Part shown: positions 20,134-29,230 of the stretch, one piece after another
How positions within the stretch are numbered: position 1 is the first letter of the stretch
Layout: each line of letters begins with the position of its first letter
Assembly (NCBI GenBank): GCA_022710185.1
Contig: JAKLHK010000020.1
Span: 1 to 58,312, forward strand
Length of the DNA stretch: 58,312 nucleotides
Direction: 5' to 3'
From: Bacteroidota bacterium
GTDB lineage: Bacteria > Bacteroidota > Bacteroidia > Bacteroidales > JAGNHN01
The notes under the pieces: generated by a model
The model's database searches: none
What the model was told of the DNA's origin: nothing
The model's input: only the letters and a program-made list of their open reading frames with translations
Program-made: the position numbers and the translations under genes

Positions 20134-21078
20134 TTAGATCAGAACAATGCGGGTACCTCCATCGTCGATGCCCAGGCGGTCGGAACTGGTGATGATGGTA
20201 TCGTTGCCCGTGCGTTCCACGAACTGGATGGCGGCACGGATCTTGGGCGCCATGCTGCCTTCGGCAAAATGGCCTTCCTCCAGGTATTGCTTCGCCTGAC
20301 GGATGGTGACCCGGTCGAGGGCCTTCTCCTGGGGCGTATTGAAATGCAGGAATACCTTGGGAATGTCGGTGAGGATGAAAAACTTGTCGGCCCTGATCTG
20401 GGAAGCCAGCAGGGAACTGGCCAGGTCCTTGTCGATCACTGCATCGATGCCCTGCAGCTTGTCGGGCTGAACGTAGAAGGCCGGGATGCCGCCTCCGCCT
20501 ACGGCGATTACGATCTGACCTTCCCGGGCGAGCTTTTCGATGGACTTGATATTGCCGATGACCATGGGCGTGGGAGAGGCGACCACCTTCCGCCAGCCTC
20601 TGCCCCGGGGATCTTCAGCGAAACGCGAACCCGTGGCGGCACTGATCTTCTCCGCTTCATCCTTGGTATAGTATGGACCGATGGGCTTGGTGGGGTTCTC
20701 GAAGGCCGGATCGTCCTTATCCACCAGCACTTCGGTGATGATGGTGATGATATCGCGCTCCATGTCATTGGCACGCAGTACATTACGCAACTGCTGCTCG
20801 ATCATGTATCCAATAAAGCCCTGGGAATAGGCCACGCAGATATCCAGGGGCATCTCCGGAAGGCCATGCACCTGCTTTCCGGCCTGGTTGGCCAACAGGA
20901 TATTCCCCACCTGGGGACCGTTGCCGTGGGTGATCACCAGGTTGTACTTGCGGTTGAGCAAGGCCAGCAGGCGTTCCCCGGTTTCATATGCATTGGCTTC
21001 CTGATCGTCGATCGTCCCTGCCTGCCCGCTGCGGAGCAGGGCATTCCCGCCAAAAGCAACAACTCCCAGTTTTTTCAT
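20134..21078 (-). CDS. arcC: Carbamate kinase
   Basis: 314 residues of the amino-acid-kinase fold. VVAFGGNALLRSGQ, LVITHGNGPQVGNILL, VAVGGGGIPAFY and IDKDLASSLLASQI match ArcC throughout. It makes ATP from carbamoyl phosphate and ADP, releasing carbamate, which splits into NH3 and CO2. First gene of the arcC-arcB unit; carA/carB lie about 1 kb away but are transcribed separately. A -7 element at 21102-21109 sits 23 bases before the ATG. Confidence 0.95.
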   Translation of the reverse strand: MKKLGVVAFGGNALLRSGQAGTIDDQEANAYETGERLLALLNRKYNLVITHGNGPQVGNILLANQAGKQVHGLPEMPLDICVAYSQGFIGYMIEQQLRNVLRANDMERDIITIITEVLVDKDDPAFENPTKPIGPYYTKDEAEKISAATGSRFAEDPRGRGWRKVVASPTPMVIGNIKSIEKLAREGQIVIAVGGGGIPAFYVQPDKLQGIDAVIDKDLASSLLASQIRADKFFILTDIPKVFLHFNTPQEKALDRVTIRQAKQYLEEGHFAEGSMAPKIRAAIQFVERTGNDTIITSSDRLGIDDGGTRIVLI

Positions 21079-21101
21079 AGGTCTGCCAGTTAATTCAGTG
21101 G

Positions 21102-21109
21102 CAAAGTTA
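21102..21109 (-). promoter_or_regulatory. -7 element TAACTTTG of arcC-arcB
   Basis: Perfect TAnnTTTG on the minus strand, 23 bases before the arcC ATG; no clear -33 TTTG. Confidence 0.55.
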
Positions 21110-21153
21110 GGAGTTCTGCCTGAGACCTGTTCATAAGTATTTCTTTCAAAATG

Positions 21154-21183
21154 TTGAATATTTCTAACTATATGTTAGATTTG
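21154..21183 (+). promoter_or_regulatory. Promoter with overlapping operator-like palindrome
   Basis: TTG (21154-21156), 19 bases, then TAGATTTG (21176-21183): the best full Bacteroidota promoter in the window. The palindrome TCTAAC-TATAT-GTTAGA (21163-21179) fills the spacer and covers the start of the -7 box. It precedes a membrane protein plus XRE regulator, so autorepression by the XRE protein is a natural guess. Confidence 0.6.
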
Positions 21184-21208
21184 TACAACACAATAAATGG
21201 ATTAACCG

Positions 21209-21604
21209 ATGAAGAAGTATGGTATTTTTCTGCTGATCATTGTAGTCATCGCAGGCATCCTCGTATGGATTACCAGCTCATCTGACCGAATGGACCTGAC
21301 GGAAAACATCCACCTCCTGGTTCTTGTCCTGCTGATAGGCTTTGCTCTTTGGTTTGGATACCGAAGGATCCGGAGCATGAATCTTGGCCAGCCCGTTGAA
21401 GACGAGATGAGCAAGAGGATTCGTACACGGGCCGCCGCCACTGCTTACTATTCTTCGCTTTACCTCTGGCTCGCCATCAGCTACTTCGGAGAGAAGCATC
21501 ACATCGCCTTCCATACGGCCATAGGGCTGGGGATATTGCTGATGGCGGTGGTGTTTGTTATGGCCTACCTTTTCCATTCTGCAAGAGGCCTGAACGATGA
21601 ATAA
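21209..21604 (+). CDS. Small membrane protein paired with an XRE regulator
   Basis: 131 residues, about four transmembrane segments (residues 4-20, 31-49, 74-92, 102-122) with a charged loop [17 protein letters not shown] in the middle. I recognise the general plan of DUF2178-like proteins, which are often encoded directly before a short helix-turn-helix regulator, as here; the two genes overlap by eight bases. The function of such pairs is unknown; a regulator working with a membrane partner has been proposed for similar pairs. The palindrome in the promoter supports control as one unit. Confidence 0.7.
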   Translation: MKKYGIFLLIIVVIAGILVWITSSSDRMDLTENIHLLVLVLLIGFALWFGYRRIRSMNLGQPVEDEMSKRIRTRAAATAYYSSLYLWLAISYFGEKHHIAFHTAIGLGILLMAVVFVMAYLFHSARGLNDE

Positions 21605-21791
21605 CCGTATCAGGGAGTTGAGGGCACGCATGGACCTCACCCAGGATGAACTTGCCCGAAAAGTTGGGGTTCGAAGGGAAACCATCGTATTTCTGGAAAA
21701 GGGGAAATACAATCCTTCACTCAAGCTGGCCTGGGACATTGCCCTGGTTTTCGGGCTTACCATCGAAGAAGTGTTCTTCAGGGAGGGATAG
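21597..21791 (+). CDS. XRE-family helix-turn-helix regulator, short
   Basis: 64 residues, a lone HTH domain: [57 protein letters not shown]. This matches the YozG/Cro-like regulators that consist of the DNA-binding domain only and bind as dimers. It overlaps the upstream membrane-protein gene by eight bases, so the two are translationally coupled. The likely target is the palindrome at 21163-21179 in their own promoter. Confidence 0.9.
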   Translation: MNNRIRELRARMDLTQDELARKVGVRRETIVFLEKGKYNPSLKLAWDIALVFGLTIEEVFFREG

Positions 21792-21940
21792 GTTCCTGAC
21801 AAGAAGCAAGGGAATATCGAACAAGGAACAAGAAACAAGGAAGGGCGAAGGGGCGCAATGAAAGAGAGGTGTGGGATGTTGAATGTTGAATGTTGATCAA
21901 CGATCTCCTATTTCAGAAGGAGAGAGAAGAACATTGAACA

Positions 21941-21959
21941 CCCTTAGACAGGCTCAGGG
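21941..21959. repeat. REP-like CCCTTAGACAGGCTCAGGG element
   Basis: Near-palindromic element of the CCCTTcGACAgGCTCAGGG type, related to the nested pair at 28986-29027. It lies in the repeat-rich stretch 21792-21986, which otherwise has only AGGAACAAG and GTTGAAT short runs and no gene. Confidence 0.6.
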
Positions 21960-21986
21960 ACCGGAGAACTTAGAACATGGAACCTA

Positions 21987-24900
21987 TCAGAACTCTTTCC
22001 AGCTTTTCACCGTCAATGATTTGGTGTCGAGGGTGCAGAAGGCCTGGATGAAGGCGCTGGCGAGGCGGGCGTTGGTGATCAAAGGGATGTTGAAGTCCAC
22101 GGCGCTGCGACGGATGGTGTAGTCGTTGTTGAGTTCGTCGCGGTCGAGGCTTTTGGGGATATTGATCACCAGGTCGATCTCCCGTGCCTGCAGGAAATCG
22201 AGCACATTGGGTTTGCGGGTATCGTCGGGCCAGTGAAGCATAGTGGCATTGATGCCGTGCAGTTCCAGGAAACGCTGGGTTCCTGCGGTGGCGTAGAGTG
22301 TATATCCCCTTTCAGCAAGCATCCTGGCAGCTTCCAGCAACTCCACCTTGGAACGGGGCGGCCCGGATGAGAGCAGCACGCTCCGTTGAGGGATTTTGTA
22401 GCCAACGGCCAGCATGGCCGTCAGTATGGCCTCCAGGTAAGTCTCTCCCAGGCACCCCACTTCCCCGGTCGAGGCCATTTCCACCCCCAGGACGGGATCG
22501 GCCTTCAGCAGTCGGGTGAAGGAGAACTGGGGGGCCTTCACCCCAATATAATCAAGGTCGAATAGCGATTTGGACGGAAGTTCCGCATTTTGGCCGGTCA
22601 TGGCAGCCAGGGCGATATCGATAAAATTGGTTTTTAAAACCTTGGAGACAAAGGGCAGGCTGCGCGATGCCCTGAGGTTGCACTCGATCACCTTGATGTC
22701 GTTGTCCCTGGCGAGGAACTGGATATTGAAGGGGCCGGTAATATTGAGCCGCTGCGCGATGTCCCTGCTGATACGCTTGATCCTTCGGATGGTCTCGATA
22801 TAGATCTTCTGGGCAGGGAACACGATGGTGGCATCCCCGCTGTGCACCCCGGCAAACTCCACATGCTCGCTGATGGCATAGATGAGGATCTCCCCGCTGC
22901 GGGCCACCGCATCGATCTCAATTTCCTTGGCATTTTCGATGAATTCCGAAACCACCACGGGATGTTTTTTTGATACGCTGGTCGCCAGGCTGAGGAAATG
23001 CTCCAGCTCATCGCGGTTGGACACCACATTCATGGCCGCGCCTGAAAGCACATACGAAGGCCTCACCAGCACCGGGAACCCTACATGGTTGACAAAATCG
23101 TCGATCCCCTCCCTGGTGTTCAGTTCCTTCCAGCGGGGCTGGTCCACGCCAATCTGGTCCAGCATGGAAGAAAACTTATGCCGGTCCTCGGCCCGGTCGA
23201 TGTCTTCGGCCCGGGTCCCCAACAAATTTACCCCTTGCAGGGCCAGGCGCATGGCCAGGTTGTTCGGGGTTTGTCCACCGACCGAGACCACGGTACCCAT
23301 AGGCGACTCGTACTCGATTACATCCATCACCCGTTCGAAGGTCAGCTCGTCGAAGTACAAACGGTCGCATACATCGTAGTCGGTGCTGACGGTTTCTGGG
23401 TTGAAATTGATCAGGATGGTCTCGAACCCCTGTCGTCTCAAAGCCTGCACCGCACTCACGCTGCACCAGTCGAACTCCACGCTGCTGCCGATGCGGTAGG
23501 CGCCGGATCCCAGCACCAGTACGGCGTCCTTCCCGCGTTCAAAGCCCAGGTCATGGGAGTTTCCATGATAGGTAAGGTAGAGATAATTGGTCTGGGCCGG
23601 GTATTCCGCGGCCAGGGTATCGATCTGCTTCACCACGGGCAGTATGCCCCTCTCCTTCCGCAGGGCCCTCACCTTCAGCAGGTCCTGTTCAATGGCATCA
23701 TCGCTGCTTTGGCACACCAGCCGGGCCACCTGGAAGTCGCTGAACCCGGCCATCTTGGCTTTTCTCAGCAAGGCAGCGGGCAGTTCCTGCAGGCCGGGTA
23801 TGGCCTCCAGTTCTTGTTCGACTGAATGAATGTGCCTGAGCTTGTGCAGGAACCACAGGTCGATGCGGGTGAGGGCATAGATGCGCTCCAGGGGCATGCC
23901 CTGGGCTATAGCTTTCGCGAGCACGAAGATGCGCTTGTCGGTCGGCTCGCTCAGTTCCTTTTCCAGGTCGTCCACCCGGATCTCCTTGTTGGCGGCAAAG
24001 CCGTGCATCCCCTGGCCGATCATGCGCAGCCCCTTCTGCAGCGCCTCTTCGAAGCTGCGTCCGATGGCCATCACTTCCCCCACGCTCTTCATGCTGCTGC
24101 CGATGAGGTGTGAGACCCCGGTGAACTTACTGAGGTCCCAGCGGGGGATCTTCACCACCACATAATCCAGGGCCGGCTCGAAGCAGGCGGTGGTGGTGCG
24201 GGTGATGCTGTTCTTCAAATCATGCAGGCCATAGCCCAGGGCCAGGCGGGCGGCTACCAGCGCCAGCGGGTACCCTGTTGCCTTGGAGGCCAGGGCACTG
24301 GAACGCGAAAGGCGGGCATTCACTTCGATCACGCGGTAATCTTCCGAATCGGGGTCGAGGGCGAACTGCACATTGCACTCCCCTACGATGCCCACATGGC
24401 GGGCAATGCGCAGCGAGAGCATTCGCAGGCGGTGGTATTCGGTGTTGGAGAGGGTCTGGGAGGGGGCCACCACGATGCTTTCCCCGGTATGCACCCCCAG
24501 GGGGTCGAAATTCTCCATATTGCATACCGTGATGCCGTTGTCGTAGCCATCGCGCACCACCTCGTATTCCACTTCCTTCCAGCCCCGCAGGGATTCCTCC
24601 ACCAGGATCTGAGAGGTATAGGAGAAGGCGTTGGCTGCCAGCGCCCTGAGCTCCTGGTCATTGCTACAGAACCCGCTACCCAGTCCGCCCAGGGTAAAGG
24701 CCGCCCTGACGATCACCGGATAACCGAGGGCATTGGCGGCCTTAAGGGCCTCATCCACGCTCAACACGGCCATGCTTCGGGCAGTTTTCACCCCGATCTC
24801 CTGCAGGCGCTGCACGAACAACTCCCGGTCCTCGGTGTCGAGGATGGCCTGCACCGGGGTCCCCAGCACCCGCACGCCGTATTTTTCAAGGACTCCTTCC

Positions 24901-25211
24901 CGGTGCAGCGCGATGCCGCAGTTCAGGGCTGTCTGCCCTCCGAAGGCCAGCAATATCCCGTCAGGCCTCTCCTTTTCGATCACCTTTGCGGCATATTCCG
25001 GGGTCACCGGATAAAAATAGATCTGGTCGGCGATGCCTTCGGAAGTCTGTACCGTAGCGATGTTGGGGTTGATGAGTACAGTGGATATCCCTTCTTCCCT
25101 GAGGGCCTTGAGGGCCTGGGAACCGGAGTAGTCGAACTCCCCGGCCTCGCCGATCTTCAGGGCACCGGAGCCCAGTACCAGCACTTTTTTCGGACGGTCC
25201 TGCAGGCTCAT
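21987..25211 (-). CDS. carB: Carbamoyl-phosphate synthase large subunit
   Basis: 1074 residues, full length. Two homologous ATP-grasp halves: the N-terminal (VLVLGSGALKIGEAGEFDYSG...) phosphorylates bicarbonate, the second (VLVLGSGAYRIGSSVEFDWCS near residue 560) phosphorylates carbamate. The C-terminal MGS-like allosteric domain (LEAARMLAERGYTLYATAGTQRFL) binds UMP/ornithine-type effectors. It uses ammonia channelled from CarA to make carbamoyl phosphate for pyrimidine and arginine synthesis. Its ATG overlaps the carA stop by one base, so the subunits are coupled. Confidence 0.97.
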   Translation of the reverse strand: MSLQDRPKKVLVLGSGALKIGEAGEFDYSGSQALKALREEGISTVLINPNIATVQTSEGIADQIYFYPVTPEYAAKVIEKERPDGILLAFGGQTALNCGIALHREGVLEKYGVRVLGTPVQAILDTEDRELFVQRLQEIGVKTARSMAVLSVDEALKAANALGYPVIVRAAFTLGGLGSGFCSNDQELRALAANAFSYTSQILVEESLRGWKEVEYEVVRDGYDNGITVCNMENFDPLGVHTGESIVVAPSQTLSNTEYHRLRMLSLRIARHVGIVGECNVQFALDPDSEDYRVIEVNARLSRSSALASKATGYPLALVAARLALGYGLHDLKNSITRTTTACFEPALDYVVVKIPRWDLSKFTGVSHLIGSSMKSVGEVMAIGRSFEEALQKGLRMIGQGMHGFAANKEIRVDDLEKELSEPTDKRIFVLAKAIAQGMPLERIYALTRIDLWFLHKLRHIHSVEQELEAIPGLQELPAALLRKAKMAGFSDFQVARLVCQSSDDAIEQDLLKVRALRKERGILPVVKQIDTLAAEYPAQTNYLYLTYHGNSHDLGFERGKDAVLVLGSGAYRIGSSVEFDWCSVSAVQALRRQGFETILINFNPETVSTDYDVCDRLYFDELTFERVMDVIEYESPMGTVVSVGGQTPNNLAMRLALQGVNLLGTRAEDIDRAEDRHKFSSMLDQIGVDQPRWKELNTREGIDDFVNHVGFPVLVRPSYVLSGAAMNVVSNRDELEHFLSLATSVSKKHPVVVSEFIENAKEIEIDAVARSGEILIYAISEHVEFAGVHSGDATIVFPAQKIYIETIRRIKRISRDIAQRLNITGPFNIQFLARDNDIKVIECNLRASRSLPFVSKVLKTNFIDIALAAMTGQNAELPSKSLFDLDYIGVKAPQFSFTRLLKADPVLGVEMASTGEVGCLGETYLEAILTAMLAVGYKIPQRSVLLSSGPPRSKVELLEAARMLAERGYTLYATAGTQRFLELHGINATMLHWPDDTRKPNVLDFLQAREIDLVINIPKSLDRDELNNDYTIRRSAVDFNIPLITNARLASAFIQAFCTLDTKSLTVKSWKEF

Positions 25212-26293
25212 TATGCCTTCCTCCTTTCCATTTCAGCAATGAAGGTATCGAAAAGAAACTCGGTATCGGTGGGGCCGCTGGAGGCCTCAGGATGAAACTG
25301 CACGGAGAAGAAGGGCTTATGGCGGTGGCGCATCCCTTCGTTGGTGCCATCGTTGAGGTTGGTGAACCAGGGTTCCCATTCGGAGGGAAGGCTTTCCTGG
25401 TCTATGGCAAAGCCATGGTTCTGGGAAGTGATGTAGGCCCTGTTGGTGCCCAGCTGCAGCACAGGTTGGTTATGCCCGCGGTGTCCGTATTTGAGCTTGT
25501 AGGTGCTTGCCCCAGAAGCCAGGGCCAGCAGCTGATTCCCAAGGCATATCCCGAAAATGGGAGTGTCGCCCAACATGGCCCGGGCCAGGTTTTGTATAGT
25601 TGCCCGGCAATGGACAGGGTTACCGGGGCCATTCGACACCAGGATACCATCATAGGTCTCTGTGGAGAAGTCATAGTCCCAGGGCACCCGCACCACCTCC
25701 ACTCCCCTTCTGACCAGGTGCCGGATAATGTTGTGCTTCACACCGCAGTCGATCAGCAGCACCCTCAGCCGGCCCTGACCATATACCCTGCGCCCGGGCA
25801 GGCTGACCTGTGCCACCAGGTTGAGCGCATCGGTATCCACGAAGGGGGTATGTTTCCCTCCCACGGCGATGCTGGCCTTCAGGGCCCCGCCCTCACGTAT
25901 GCGCTGCGTCAGGGCGCGGGTGTCCAGCCCCTGCAGGGCAGGCACCCCGTGCGCCTTAAGCCATTGGCTCAGGCTCATCGCGGCGTTCCAGTGGTGGTAG
26001 TCTTCAGAGTAGCTGCCCACGATGAGCCCTGCAATCTGCACGCGTTCCGACTCAAAATGGTCCGGAAGGTCCTGCCCGCCGGGCAAGGGCACGCCATAAT
26101 TGCCGATAAGGGGATACGTGAGTACCAGCAGCTGTCCCGCATAGGATGGGTCCGAGAGGCTCTCCGGATACCCGGTCATGGCTGTATTGAACACCAGTTC
26201 CCCGGCCGCAGGGCCTTCATAACCAAAGCTCGTTCCGGGGAAACGGCTGCCGTCCTCCAGTACCAGGAATCCCTCTGTCGGGTTCATCGCCAT
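25211..26293 (-). CDS. carA: Carbamoyl-phosphate synthase small subunit
   Basis: 360 residues. N-terminal domain LVLEDGSRFPGTSFG...ELVFNTAMTGYPESLSDPSYAGQ, then a class I glutamine amidotransferase with the nucleophile in GICLGNQLLALA and catalytic HPE in FSVQFHPEASSGP. It frees ammonia from glutamine for CarB. It follows an M23 peptidase gene by 13 bases, an unusual partner, so transcription may come from there. ATG 26293 is used; ATG 26287 is equally possible. Confidence 0.97.
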   Translation of the reverse strand: MAMNPTEGFLVLEDGSRFPGTSFGYEGPAAGELVFNTAMTGYPESLSDPSYAGQLLVLTYPLIGNYGVPLPGGQDLPDHFESERVQIAGLIVGSYSEDYHHWNAAMSLSQWLKAHGVPALQGLDTRALTQRIREGGALKASIAVGGKHTPFVDTDALNLVAQVSLPGRRVYGQGRLRVLLIDCGVKHNIIRHLVRRGVEVVRVPWDYDFSTETYDGILVSNGPGNPVHCRATIQNLARAMLGDTPIFGICLGNQLLALASGASTYKLKYGHRGHNQPVLQLGTNRAYITSQNHGFAIDQESLPSEWEPWFTNLNDGTNEGMRHRHKPFFSVQFHPEASSGPTDTEFLFDTFIAEMERRKA

Positions 26294-26306
26294 GCTGCTG
26301 TATTGG

Positions 26307-28019
26307 TCAGTATATTAGATTGAATGTCAACTTGCTGGCATTCCCGGCATCATCCGATGCGCTAAGCTCCAGCGTATTGTTCCCGGGCAGCCATTGCTCA
26401 GGCCTGACCTCCAGGATCAGGAGGTCCACCTTGGCGTCGTATTCCATAAGGATCCATTTCCCGTTGATCTCCGCGCGGTATGACGCGATCCCGCTGAGGT
26501 CGTCGCTCAAGCGGATGAGCAGTTGCGATTTTCCCTGCATGCTGCCACCTTCCGAAAAGTTCAGGGGAGCCAGGCGGGGAGCCAGGGTATCCACTGCAAT
26601 GGCATAGGTACCGAACTCACGGATGCGGCCTTTCACCCATCCATCTTCCCACTGGCCCCCGGCATCGCTGCGACGGCCGCGGGCATCCACCTTCACCAGC
26701 AGGGTGCGCGAACGCAGTGCCACAGGCACTTCGCTCCCCTCCAGCCGAAGGGTGCAATGGGTATGCAGGGGCACCCGTTCATCGTTCAGGCGGTGCAGCC
26801 TTCCGAAGGTACCTTGTGCTCCCGGGCCACTGGAATAGCTGAAGCAGATGGAATCATACAGTGCCTCTCCCGGAATGCTCAGCTCCATGCCCTCTTCCCT
26901 GATCCTGTGATCCGTCTTCCAGCTGAGTATGCGCCCCGGGCATGCGGGTTCCGCTGCCGGCAGGGGCGGGTTGACCAGGATGGGGAACTCCAGTATGCCC
27001 TGGTTGTCGTTGTGGTCGGTGACTACAAAGCGAACCGTATGGATGCCCGGGGTGGGTTGAATGATCCCCTTCAGGCGGGCATCCGGATAGATCCGAAGGC
27101 GGTTGTTGGGGTCGATGCGGGTGCGCTGGAAACGTTTTCCGCTGCCCCGATATTCCGCGTAGTCGATCATGGAATTGATATAGCGCGTTTCGGAGAAGGC
27201 GAAACGCTCCATGCTATGGGCATAGAAGGGCAGGGAGTCGAGGTAGGCCTGGATCGAAGCCACGCCGTTCTGGTTATCAGATTCGTTGAGCAGGTCGTAC
27301 ACCTGCAGTCCGAAGGACACGGCCCCGGCCACGCGCAGGGTATCCTGGAGGTCGAGGCGGTGCACCGGACCCCAGCCGTGGATGGGAAAGGTAAGGGGCG
27401 ATGTGAGGTCGTTGACGCGGCTGCCGGGCCCTTCCGGGTATACCTTCATCGACTTGATGGCCGGGCGGATCCAGTCCTTGATCACGATCCCCTGCTTCAT
27501 CGGATCCAGGGGTTCCTCTGTACGTGCGTCCCTGATCTCGAAATGAAGATGCGGGCCTCCGGAGGTCCCGGAATTCCCGGAGCGGGCGACCACCTCACCC
27601 TGGCTGACCTTGAGGCGGCCGGCGGGTACCTGGACATCGATGGCGAAGGACTCCTTTTCATATTGCCGGGCTTCGGCATAGGCCGCGATCTCCCCCTCAA
27701 AGGCCTGCAGGTGGGCATAAACCGAGGTGTAGCCCCCGGGGTGGTCGATATAGACCGCCTTACCGAAACCGGAAGGGGAAATGAAGATGCGGCTGACATG
27801 GCCCCCGGCAATGGAATAGATGGGCTTGCCTTCCTCTCCTCCCGTGCGGATATCGATCCCACTATGGAAATGGTTGGGACGGAGCTCCCCGAAGGTACCG
27901 GAGAGCAGCATTTTAAAGTCGACCGGGGGGACGAAGTCCTGTGCGGCCAGGTGTGGGGCGGCAAACAGGCAGAGGATGGCGCAGCGGCGGATCCAGGATA
28001 GTGACAGGGTCGTGCTCAT
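26307..28019 (-). CDS. M23-family metallopeptidase (LytM domain), secreted
   Basis: 570 residues. Start at ATG 28019 gives a signal peptide (WIRRCAILCLFAAPHLAAQ). The LytM/M23 domain follows at once: HFHSGIDIRTGGEEGKPIYS with the zinc HxxxxD, and SGTSGGPHLHFEI with the HxH pair. The rest is a long beta-rich tail with Ig-like segments, DHNDNQGILEFPILV and LSDDLSGIASYRAEING. Zinc endopeptidases of this type cut peptide bridges in peptidoglycan; many Bacteroidota members have this long C-terminal extension of unknown use. First gene of a unit with carAB (13-base gap). The -7 like TATTTTTA lies just upstream. Confidence 0.9.
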   Translation of the reverse strand: MSTTLSLSWIRRCAILCLFAAPHLAAQDFVPPVDFKMLLSGTFGELRPNHFHSGIDIRTGGEEGKPIYSIAGGHVSRIFISPSGFGKAVYIDHPGGYTSVYAHLQAFEGEIAAYAEARQYEKESFAIDVQVPAGRLKVSQGEVVARSGNSGTSGGPHLHFEIRDARTEEPLDPMKQGIVIKDWIRPAIKSMKVYPEGPGSRVNDLTSPLTFPIHGWGPVHRLDLQDTLRVAGAVSFGLQVYDLLNESDNQNGVASIQAYLDSLPFYAHSMERFAFSETRYINSMIDYAEYRGSGKRFQRTRIDPNNRLRIYPDARLKGIIQPTPGIHTVRFVVTDHNDNQGILEFPILVNPPLPAAEPACPGRILSWKTDHRIREEGMELSIPGEALYDSICFSYSSGPGAQGTFGRLHRLNDERVPLHTHCTLRLEGSEVPVALRSRTLLVKVDARGRRSDAGGQWEDGWVKGRIREFGTYAIAVDTLAPRLAPLNFSEGGSMQGKSQLLIRLSDDLSGIASYRAEINGKWILMEYDAKVDLLILEVRPEQWLPGNNTLELSASDDAGNASKLTFNLIY

Positions 28020-28134
28020 CGAGCTTAAAAATAGGCAGTAGTCAGCAGCCAACGTCGCTGCTTCAGGGGAACAGATTTCAACATCCTACATATTTCACTG
28101 ATTATCCGTCAGATACAATCTGAAATTATCCCCT

Positions 28135-28142
28135 TACCTTTG
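28135..28142 (+). promoter_or_regulatory. -7 element TACCTTTG of the queuosine-precursor transporter
   Basis: Perfect TAnnTTTG, 18 bases before ATG 28161. It contains the alternative TTG start at 28140, which argues for the downstream ATG. Confidence 0.6.
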
Positions 28143-28160
28143 CCGCTCCGAATATACCCT

Positions 28161-28856
28161 ATGAACGAGATCTATTGGTTCATCACCATCTTCGCCAACT
28201 TCGGCCTCATCCTCCTCGCCTACTGGCTGTTTGGCCGCAACGGGCTGTTCATCTGGATTTCCATCGCGTCCATCATCGCCAATGTGGAAGTGGTGCAGAC
28301 CCTGGAGCTCTTCGGCCTGGCGGCTACCCTGGGCAATGTGGTCTATGCCACCACCTTCCTGGTTACCGACATACTGTCCGAGAAGTACGGACGCAAGGAA
28401 GCCAACCGTGCGGTGTGGATCGGTTTTTTCAGCCTGATCTCGATGACCCTGCTGATGAACCTTTCGCTGTTGTTCCAGCCGATGGACGATGAGTATTCGC
28501 GCAATGCCCACGAGAGCCTGAGTTTGATCTTCGGCGTCATGCCCCGCATCGTCCTGGCCAGCCTGACGGCCTATTTTATTTCCCAGCGCCATGATGTATG
28601 GGCCTTTCATTTCTGGATGCGGCTCTTCCCCGGACGCGGCAAGCTGTGGATCAGGAACAACCTCAGCACCATGGTATCACAGCTGATCGACAGCCTGATC
28701 TTTACCTTCATCGCATTCTACGGGGTATTTGAATGGCCTGTGCTGATGGAGATCCTGCTTACTACTTATCTGTTGAAGTGGATCGTAGCAGCCATGGACA
28801 CCCCCTTTGTTTACCTGGCGACGAAGATCAAACCAAGGGTGGTGAGTGCAGAATGA
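28161..28856 (+). CDS. yhhQ: Queuosine precursor transporter (YhhQ/VUT family)
   Basis: 231 residues, six or so transmembrane helices. TFLVTDILSEKYGRKEANRAVWIGF is the family hallmark (VTDxLSExYG), and RNNLSTMVSQLIDSLIF is the second conserved block. ECF-related transporters of this family take up preQ0/preQ1 or queuine for the queuosine wobble modification of tRNA. The gene stands alone between divergent M23/carAB and a repeat region. A start at TTG 28140 would lie inside the promoter. The substrate is inferred from the family. Confidence 0.88.
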   Translation: MNEIYWFITIFANFGLILLAYWLFGRNGLFIWISIASIIANVEVVQTLELFGLAATLGNVVYATTFLVTDILSEKYGRKEANRAVWIGFFSLISMTLLMNLSLLFQPMDDEYSRNAHESLSLIFGVMPRIVLASLTAYFISQRHDVWAFHFWMRLFPGRGKLWIRNNLSTMVSQLIDSLIFTFIAFYGVFEWPVLMEILLTTYLLKWIVAAMDTPFVYLATKIKPRVVSAE

Positions 28857-28985
28857 AGTGCCTTTCTGTTTTCGGGTTTTGAATATGGAATATTCATAAG
28901 GCATCCCGGATCAACGGAGCATTCATGTGAGGTGGACATGATGGATCCAACGGAGAGTGATCCGGGGAACAAGTGACAAGGGACA

Positions 28986-29027
28986 CCCTTCGACGGCACT
29001 TCGACAAGCTCAGTGCAAGGCTCAGGG
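28986..29027. repeat. Nested REP-like elements
   Basis: CACTTCGACAAGCTCAGTG (28998-29016) sits within CCCTTCGACGG ... CAAGGCTCAGGG, two nested near-palindromes of the CTTCGACaaGCTCAG type. The stretch 28857-29230 has no gene that I can support. Confidence 0.65.
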
Positions 29028-29230
29028 CCTGGGCCGATGGGAACAAGGGGGGAAGGGGCAGGTCGGCCAGCCAGCGGGAGTGAATATTAGGAGTTCTGCC
29101 TGCATGGCCGTCCCACCCCTGCCTTACTCCTTCTTCCGGAAGCATTTGGGTATGTGCCACTGCCATTTGGAAAGAAAAAGACCGGAGAGTGCCTGGCCAT
29201 CTCCGGTCGTTCATGCCATATTCCTATGGA

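Noticed and set aside
21107..21122. 16-base sequence TTAGGAGTTCTGCCTG shared with 29087-29102
   Set aside because: One exact 16-base match is within chance for a window of this size and has no palindrome or context.
24222..25295. Long plus-strand ORF inside carB
   Set aside because: Antisense shadow caused by high G+C; carB is certain on the other strand. The same holds for other long antisense frames over known genes.
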